From Doris montereyensis (lineage: Eukaryota > Mollusca > Gastropoda > Nudibranchia > Dorididae), in contig JAXRKP010001044.1 of NCBI GenBank assembly GCA_037039925.1, positions 1-64,000 on the forward strand: a stretch of 64,000 nt of DNA, given 5' to 3'. Below the pieces are notes generated by a model. The model worked only from the letters and a program-made list of their open reading frames with translations, made no database searches and was not told the origin of the DNA. Positions 56,126 to 64,000 of this stretch are shown piece by piece (within the stretch, counting starts at the first letter, position 1; each line of letters opens with the position of its first letter). The position numbers and the translations under genes are program-made.

Positions 56126-57304
56126 GACAGATTTTGTTTCATATCAAACAAGGAAGTATAAATTTTGTGAAAGACACAAAACCTAAAAATACACCGACTT
56201 CGAAGATATTAAAATCTTGCAATGTGCATCCATACAAAACTTTATTAATCTCATCGGCATTCATTAGGTAAAAGAGAAAAAATAATGAATAGTGTTAAAA
56301 GAAGAGCACCAGTGAAGCAGATATGATAGATTGCCATATGAACCTGCACAGCTGGTATCTTTCTGTCCCACATGATGTTTATAAGTGAAGATAGCTTTCT
56401 CACTAATATTTATATATCAAAAGAATAAGTGCATTTACGTTTATGGGTGCATCACCTCACTTTTCCCCCCATATATATTCTCTTCTGACCATTTGTAAAA
56501 CAGTCCTACATAAAGACATTTTCTTCTCAAACAAGACTGAAAACATCTTTGCTTATCTCTTGATTTTGATCATAGTGTCAATAAGAAAAGAAAAAAATCC
56601 TTGCTTTTCGAGGGATAGGCTTATCTATACTGGATCCAAACCAATATTGCTCTTTGTAACATTCATGTCTAAATCCTTATGACAGGCCCACTTGGTGAAG
56701 CCAGAGGTGTACAATAATAGTGGTGGATCAAACTTGAAACAGAGAAATCGAGAATTTGAATCCTCGTTTCGAATATGCTTGACAGAGTGATGTGAATAGG
56801 TATAAAATAACATCAGAGCTACAGCTGAGGCATAACAGCAAAAAGCGTCTCTTCAAATTTTCCAGAGGCTGAGTCCCTGTTTCCCTTTGCAACATAGAAC
56901 CAGTAATAAGATTTAGTGCTGAAGGTCACTGGACTACGAAGAAAGAAATTTTGAGTCAGATCCTACATTTGATCCTCTTTTTGGATAAACCTAGACCTAA
57001 CGCAAAACGAACAAAATTATTTAAGGTTTAATGTTAAATTACGCGTATCAACAATTACAATAGTTTGTCAACGTTCAAATAGATCATAAAAATATTTCAC
57101 ACAGTAGTGACCGCCTAAATGGCCACGTGACTTTTTTCTAAATTGCCTGTTTCAAAACCAAGATTTTCGACTGAATGCCTGGTCTCACTCTCAACGGCAA
57201 CTGCAGGTATCGTCTTTCTCCAAATTATCACAAAGTATGTCCGTAAATTGATTTTTCAACAAAAAAATGTTCCCATACTTTCATTATGAGACAATTACCC
57301 TTAT

Positions 57305-57405
57305 AGCGCTAATACTAATGGGACGATTGTTATTAAAGTGCTAATACTAATGGGAGGAAGTCTCATAATAGCACTGATACAAATGGGACCATTGTCCTGG
57401 TAATG
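57305..57405. repeat. Three imperfect tandem units of about 33 bp
   Basis: AGCGCTAATACTAATGGGAC, AAGTGCTAATACTAATGGGA and AGCACTGATACAAATGGGAC head three successive units. Confidence 0.8.
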
Positions 57406-57759
57406 CTGACATTATTGAGCCAATTAATTGGCCTGTTATTGTCTCTATTAATCCTTAATTTCCTGTATCGCCCCACATTGCCTGGTTATACCTGATATAT
57501 GTATATTTAATTCTTCCCTATTTTTCACATTGAGGTACAAGTACCATAGGAGCTCATTTATTAAAACAGACATAAAACTGAGCTTTCAGTGCTTGTTTGA
57601 ATCATTCCGATCAGACGATTCAAAGAAGATTTATCATTTTTCAAAAAGATCAAATTTAAGGCTTTTAACGTCTCCCCAAAGTCTTATTTCCTCTCCAATT
57701 TCACATGATATATTGGTTCTCCTGTCGAGGGAAATGCAGAATAAACCGATATATTATAC

Positions 57760-57945
57760 TTGATTATGATGATGATTCTGTGTTAGGTCTAGATCTGAAT
57801 ATTGACAGAATGATATTTTGAACTCTGATGATAATGAAAGCATTAATCAGGAAAGTGAAAGTAGACCTGTCTGGTGTGATCTGCACTGGTCTTCTAATCT
57901 TGACCATTTTATTAGATGTGTGCTGTTAATAAAACTATTCCTTGT
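57760..57945 (+). pseudogene. Possible piggyBac-like transposase relic
   Basis: Broken plus-strand frames give DYDDDSVLGLD, then NSDDNESINQESESRPVW, similar in style to the acidic starts at 18991 and 26072. No TTAA-bounded inverted repeats could be paired around it. Confidence 0.3.
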
Positions 57946-58249
57946 AAATTTAGCTGCAAAGGTATATATTTATTTAACTTAAGTTTTTTTAAAGAAAATT
58001 TATCATTAACTTTCCTTGTTGTAGAGATTTTTGTGATTATGGTCCCGATGTTTGTAAAAGTTATAGGCCTATTGTGTTTACCTTGAGATAATATCAGTCT
58101 ACTTGACACTTGGCCTCTGTAAATTAAAGGTTAAAGATATAAGATGTCCCAATGTTAGCCCCCCCCCTGCATTAAAGGAAACAGAAACCTGACTAATGCG
58201 TTCCTAAGTGATTATAATGCTCTCGTTTCTGCCCTGTTTCCTGATGGTG

Positions 58250-58528
58250 GGTTTTTTATTTGATTTTACCCAAATACACAACTACGGTGATCTACAGGGA
58301 TTTAGGAAAAATTGTATTATGCCGGGACTATCCTTAACAGATAAGGGATCTTTAAAGTACACAGAGTGTTGTGATCTGCACAGATGAGACTATGTGTCGA
58401 TCAAGCTACCTTGACCAATGGGGTCTTAAATTGGGAAAAAACGTGAGAAAAGTGTAACTGCCGGGGCTTGAACCCAAGACCTTTTAGTTGAGAGGCTGAC
58501 ACCTTACCTCTGAATCAACCTGATGTCG
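58250..58528 (-). mobile_element. tRNA-derived SINE, family A, near full length
   Basis: Minus-strand head TTGATTCAGAGGTAAGGTGT, box B GGGTTCAAGCCCC, middle GCAGATCACAACACTCTGTG and 3' end GTAGTTGTGTATTTGGGTAA with an ATCAAA-type tail. The best reference copy for the family in this window. Confidence 0.87.
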
Positions 58529-58954
58529 GGAATTGCAAGAGAAATAATAGTGTGAATCCCATTACTGTTGGTTCCCCAGTTTTATCCTCCTCATGAGGAG
58601 GCTTTCTCCCTGCATTAAAAGAAATAAGAACCTTCCTCACATGTTCTCAAGCCGTCTGTCTAATACTACACTCACTTTAGCATTGCCACAGTGTGAGGAT
58701 ACAGATCTAGAGTAGAGTCAATATATGCTCGTTCCTGACCACTTAAGGCCACCTTCTCATGTTTTCTTCCCTCATGACTCTATTGAAAACGGCTTAATCA
58801 CAGAATAAAATATGTCTGCAATACATACCAATAGTGTCAAACTAATGTCACTGTCTAGCAGTACGACAACAAGCATATTTATGATCACGCAAAAAGGCTT
58901 GTTTCCGACAGCCTTGTTGATCCCCGACCACTGACCTGCCCATGTCCGACCACC

Positions 58955-59665
<711 letters not shown>

Positions 59666-60130
59666 AGACTGTCCCTATGAAAAGAAGAAGAAATAGAAAA
59701 GAACAAAGAAGAAAATGATGAAGAAAAATGAAGAAGAAGAAGAAGACGAAAGAAGAAGAAAAAGAAGTAGAACGATAATAATAACAACAATTCAAAAACA
59801 TTATTTTGGTTTTGTAACAAAGCCTGGTTTAAATTGTTAAGATTCACCACAGCCCAAAGTAATGATAAGACAATAAGACATGTTGATAAGCCTAGATAGG
59901 TCTTATTTAAGGTATAATCTAAACCTAGATCTACATCGAACAATTCAACACACTTTTATTCACCTGTTATCATGAATTGACAGCACATTTTGGTTCAGGT
60001 CAGACAAAGTAAGCATGCTCCCACCAAAAATACCAGTGCTGCTTCTACGAACACTCTGTCATTCTCGGGGTTGAGCAGCTGTTGATTTGTCTACCGTCTG
60101 CCAACAACAGTGCAGTGGCCTAATTTTGTA

Positions 60131-60138
60131 TGACGTCA
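60131..60138. promoter_or_regulatory. Perfect CRE palindrome
   Basis: TGACGTCA, the full CREB/ATF site, in non-repetitive sequence about 16.7 kb upstream of the PHTF start codon. Possible promoter element; an 8-bp match alone is weak evidence. Confidence 0.35.
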
Positions 60139-60746
60139 TAAAAAGTTGGATTGGGAAAGTTGACGAAAGATCAATTTCATGTGTGAAATTCGACACTTTC
60201 TCGCACAATGCTCAAAGCAGCATCCAGTTAGAATCAGGGGCGATGGGCTTCATTGTCAAATTATCAGTGATTAACCTTTGAAATAGCTGCTGAATTTTTT
60301 ATTACAATTGACGGGGTATGAAACACATCACATTTGCGTCCGTTTAAAACTTGAAATTCCCAGTCTTGTGTGCCAAAGTCCATCGTTTTTGGCATTTTTC
60401 TCTAAATGAAGTAAATATGACTTAAGCACACTATTATATTGAATTGACTCCTTCAATGTATCTTTGAAATATTTATATAGTTCTAAATTATAATGTGTTT
60501 TATACAATAACGTACCAGTATAGCTAATCCGCTAAGCGGCAAGCGGCACTATAAATACACAATATGTAATTAGTATCCATTCTAATGCTGTAACCCCATA
60601 AATAATCATTGAATAATTGAGGAAAAAAGAGCATCATTACGGTGGACTCAGCGACGCCTGAGGACTGAACCGCACGCGATTTAAATATTGAGGCATCACA
60701 CAACGGGTGTTAAAACACACACAATAGTCAGGTCATCGTTCTGATT

Positions 60747-60921
60747 ATATCGCCAGTTTTAAGTTTTAGGTACCTTTCTCCCAATGTGGAATATCGCCAG
60801 CTTAATTAAGGTACCGTACCTTTATCCCATTGTGGAATATCGCCAGTTTAAGGTAGCGCACCTTTATCAGGTTATGGAATATCGCCAGTTTAAGGTACCG
60901 TACCTTTATCCCGCAGTGGAA
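60747..60921. repeat. Minisatellite, about 41-bp unit, about four copies
   Basis: GGAATATCGCCAGTTTAAGG, then TACCGTACCTTTATCCC, repeated with small changes. Each unit holds GGTACC or GTACC. Confidence 0.93.
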
Positions 60922-61504
60922 GTGGAAAGGGAACGTGAAGTTTTCATCGCATTATTTAAAAAGAACGAAAACGGTTATGATTGCGATTGGATGATGATGG
61001 TGGTGATGGTGTTGGGGTGGTGATGATAATGAGTTTGAATTGTATACATGCATTGCTTGTTTTATATTATATTATGGAGTTGATTCTTTCCTCTCTTTTT
61101 TAACTTGCTGAATCTGGCGCTTGTGTTTGGGTTGTTACTGTTTGTTTTTGTTTAATGGGTTGATGTTCTTTTTTTTTTTGGGGGGAGGGGGGGGAAGGAG
61201 AAGCCTAAAGGTTGTGAATTTTTTCTCTTTTTGTGTGTGTATGTGTATATGTGTGAGGGTTTTTTTTCTTAAAAGTTCAGGGTCTATTTAGAGATCAAAG
61301 TGTCATCAATTACTTTAAGATTGCTCTAAGATTCACCCCAACCCCGGGTTACACTTCAAACGTTATGTCTTAGCTTACTTGCACCCAAGAATTGGTATTA
61401 TTGTTTTCAAATTTATTACATTTTATCTGCATTATCTGCCATTATTCTTCCGATATGTCAAAAGAAATTCATCTTATATCATTGAAAAGTTTGTAGCGTC
61501 CTTT

Positions 61505-61531
61505 GTTGCCATGGAAACGGCGGCCATCTTG
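61505..61531. promoter_or_regulatory. X-box (RFX) next to a YY1 site
   Basis: GTTGCCATGGAAAC at 61505-61518 is a near-perfect RFX X-box palindrome. GCGGCCATCTTG immediately after is, on the minus strand, CAAGATGGCCGC, the YY1 core. This pair is typical of TATA-less animal promoters. No transcript start or exon could be tied to it. Confidence 0.5.
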
Positions 61532-62127
61532 AATTCCACCCAATTTTCAAAATCTATCTCCTAACTAAGTTATGAATAAAATCGCTCAAAACCTATGTAG
61601 ATCGTCTTTCCATTCAATATCTAAAGAATGGCTTCGGGGTTTTTAATATTTATGGACAGTCTTTTTTATGAACTTTTTAAAATAATATATACCGTGTATA
61701 TACAAAATTGGCTTTTTTTTATTACAAATTTGTTGTCTTTCTCAAAACATTTACAGGGTATCAACAGCAAAAAACCAGGCGTCAAGACGGACACCGCCAA
61801 GTATAATACAAATCGCTGGGGAAATGATGGAGGATATAGAATTTTAGTGTATAGAATTTTAGTGTAAAAAAACTGTATTTCGAGAAAAATGCAAGTAAAG
61901 AAATGAAAATAAAATAACATAAAGCAAACGCTTCAGACGGGTTGCCCTTCTTGTAGCAGCCGCCTTACTCTTTCTACAGTCTCTGGCATTGTTACGAATG
62001 TAAAGAGGATTGTAAATCTAGGTTTAGATGTGTACTGTTTTGAAAACATATGTCAAGATGACCAGTTTTTGTTCTTCTATTCCTATGCTTGTGTGCGTGT
62101 TTACATCACACCGACGTGCAACGCCTC

Positions 62128-62138
62128 TTACGTCACGC
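62128..62138. promoter_or_regulatory. CRE-like site in a CpG-richer patch
   Basis: TTACGTCACG within about 80 bases unusually rich in CG (62110-62190) for this AT-rich region. Possible promoter patch. Confidence 0.25.
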
Positions 62139-62719
62139 CACGCTGGGCCAAAACGTGCGGTGTCGACGAAAGCCAAGCGAAACTGGTTTGCCACATTTGG
62201 CAATTAGCCGCTAATACACGGGTCTTTACGGTCATCTTCCTCAGTCAGCGTTAGGGTAATTGAAATAAAACGAATTGAGTTTTTACCTATCCTTGCCTAC
62301 AAAATATTTTGTAACAAAAAAACTATACGTCATAGGAACATTTTTCTTCCATAAACTTGTAGATAAATGATCGTTCTACCGAAATATGCACAGAACAGAA
62401 AATCAACATTTTGGTCCCAAACTCGCCAATCCAGGTGCCCCCTCCTCCCCCCCCTTAAAACGATACAGTCTAGATCTAGTCATTTCAAAATCGATCGAGC
62501 GACTGCGTTACTCTCATTGTAATCCATTACAAACCTGTTTAACACATTTATGTGCGTTGAACAATTTATAGGCGTATGTTTCATTCATGGTCATGCTGGC
62601 AACTTTTTAGAGCGGCTACTGAATAAAATTATCATACAATAACTATGATTATGTAACTCCTCTTTTCATCCTAACCCCACTCACAGGTTGTAGATTTGAT
62701 GTAACAGCCGTACCATTTT

Positions 62720-64000
62720 ATCATTGAATTAAGTCTTAACTTCTTTCCATGTGAATGTTCTCCTCTCCACTCCTTTATTTTTCTTTGTCTATTCTTTCTT
62801 TGCTGGTTTTTGTTTTGTTTTGCTGTGACTTTATCAAAAACCTGTCAGTTTTGAGGAGTCAGTAAAGTGTAAAGTACACCATCGACAATTCGTATCAATG
62901 ACTGGTTAGTTTTTAAGGTTTTATGTTGTGGGGTTTTCTGGAAGGGGGATGGGCGGAGTAATAAATGTTGATAGGTTTTGTTGTTGTCTTGTTTTGTGTT
63001 TTGTTTATTTTGTTGTTGTCACGAGGAGTTGTAGCGAAACCGTAGTGTTGTGAGCTTGTAATCACTAGTTCGAAGCCCATGGCTTGCCCGATGTATTTTC
63101 ACAACGTTGTTATTCTCTTAGAAAAGGTACTTCACTCTGCTTTCCTCGCTTGACTCCTGTGTGAATGAGTACTGTACCCAGCTATGGATAGAGAAAGATC
63201 TTGTCAGAATCTTCGTACGAAGCACCTTACAGGTTGCTATAGTGCATGCTCCCAGGGAGTTGAGAAGGACTTTGAATGAAAGGCCTGTTTGGGGATAAAT
63301 GATGTAAAGTCGATGAGTCTGTATTTGTGCAGGGATAAGGCCTATAAATCCATATTTATCTTCATGTTGGTTTGTTAGGGGTGTTGTTGGTTTTTGGACG
63401 TTTTGCTCATTGGCTGCTTGTGTTGTTGAAGTTGTTTTTGATTTGGGTTTTTTTGTTATTGCTGATTGTGGTGTTTTTATGGGAGTGGTTCTTTGTTGTT
63501 GGGTTTTTTCTTGGGAGGAGGTGGGGGGGGGGTGTTCTTGTAAGTTGTGTTGTTGGTTTGGCGGCGATCTTTTTTTTATCCTTGCGTTTACAAGGGTCGG
63601 GGGAAGGGGTGGGGCGGTATGCTTTGTTTTCACATAATTCTTTGAATGTCCACAATTACCTCGATGACATAAATATCTCGATCTGTAACACATATCAAAA
63701 CAAGAGAGCTGCGGAGGAGAGGGGGTCAAGATTAGGTCTAAAACTTTAAAACCTTCTCTTTAGAAATGAAAAACATAGGCCTATTTAGAAGTGAATGTAT
63801 TGCCATAAGAAGAAACATAAAAGAAACAATTTAGAGCTTTGAATTTCCCTCTTTTTTATATATCATTATCATAGATCTATTTTTGTGCCCCGCAGATCCG
63901 CTGTTGGTGTTATAAATCATACATTCGTTTGAATCCATGTATTGTGATCTATGTTGATTGATTCAGATGTTAACATGTCTTTGCGGTGACTACATCTTTC
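62720..64000. other. G/T-rich strand-skewed region, no gene assigned
   Basis: From about 62760 to 63560 the plus strand is dominated by TTTTG, GTTGTT and GGGG motifs. The 203-codon minus-strand frame at 63118-63729 is Thr/Pro/Gln/Lys-rich because of this skew; its last third is more ordinary but matches nothing I recognise. Confidence 0.5.

Noticed and set aside
63118..63729. 203-codon minus-strand open frame
   Set aside because: Composition follows the G/T strand skew (Thr, Pro, Gln, Lys). No recognisable domain and no splice context. Kept only as a note in the regional entry.

Overview
This is a eukaryotic, AT-rich, gene-poor window from an animal nuclear genome. Long introns with GT-AG junctions, tRNA-derived SINEs, piggyBac-like TTAA elements and very long GA microsatellites suggest a marine invertebrate, most likely a mollusc or other lophotrochozoan. 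The phylum is an inference; nothing here is diagnostic by itself.

Two protein-coding genes can be supported. (1) On the minus strand, positions 43409 down to 15087 carry nearly all of one PHTF gene (PHTF1/PHTF2 family, polytopic ER membrane proteins with an N-terminal FEM1B-binding domain, despite the old name 'putative homeodomain transcription factor'). I reconstructed 18 coding exons by hand; their splice phases agree. One exon of about 47 codons, between 21477 and 22932, could not be found. A single 1982-bp Ser-rich exon (37769-39750) makes the protein nearly twice the vertebrate length. (2) On the plus strand at 1107-6043 lies the 3' part of an unidentified coiled-coil gene with TQT motifs resembling dynein light chain (LC8) binding sites. 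Its 5' part is left of the window.

Both genes contain single-base frameshifts, often in or beside homopolymers, while their splice sites are intact. This points to an unpolished long-read assembly rather than pseudogenes.

Layout: 1-6043 coiled-coil gene; 6044-15086 intergenic, with a SINE, a pogo/Tigger-like fragment, a LINE reverse-transcriptase relic and microsatellites; 15087-43409 PHTF, whose introns hold piggyBac-type nonautonomous elements, SINEs and GA tracts; 43410-64000 no recognised coding exon, but GA microsatellites, two sets of scrambled duplications (45.1-49.1 kb and 51.9-54.1 kb), and promoter-like motifs at 60.1, 61.5 and 62.1 kb. A 5' UTR exon or promoter of PHTF may lie in this last part. 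All major GA tracts have the purine on the plus strand, so they would be CU-rich in the PHTF transcript. No operon, CRISPR array, rRNA or functional tRNA gene was seen.
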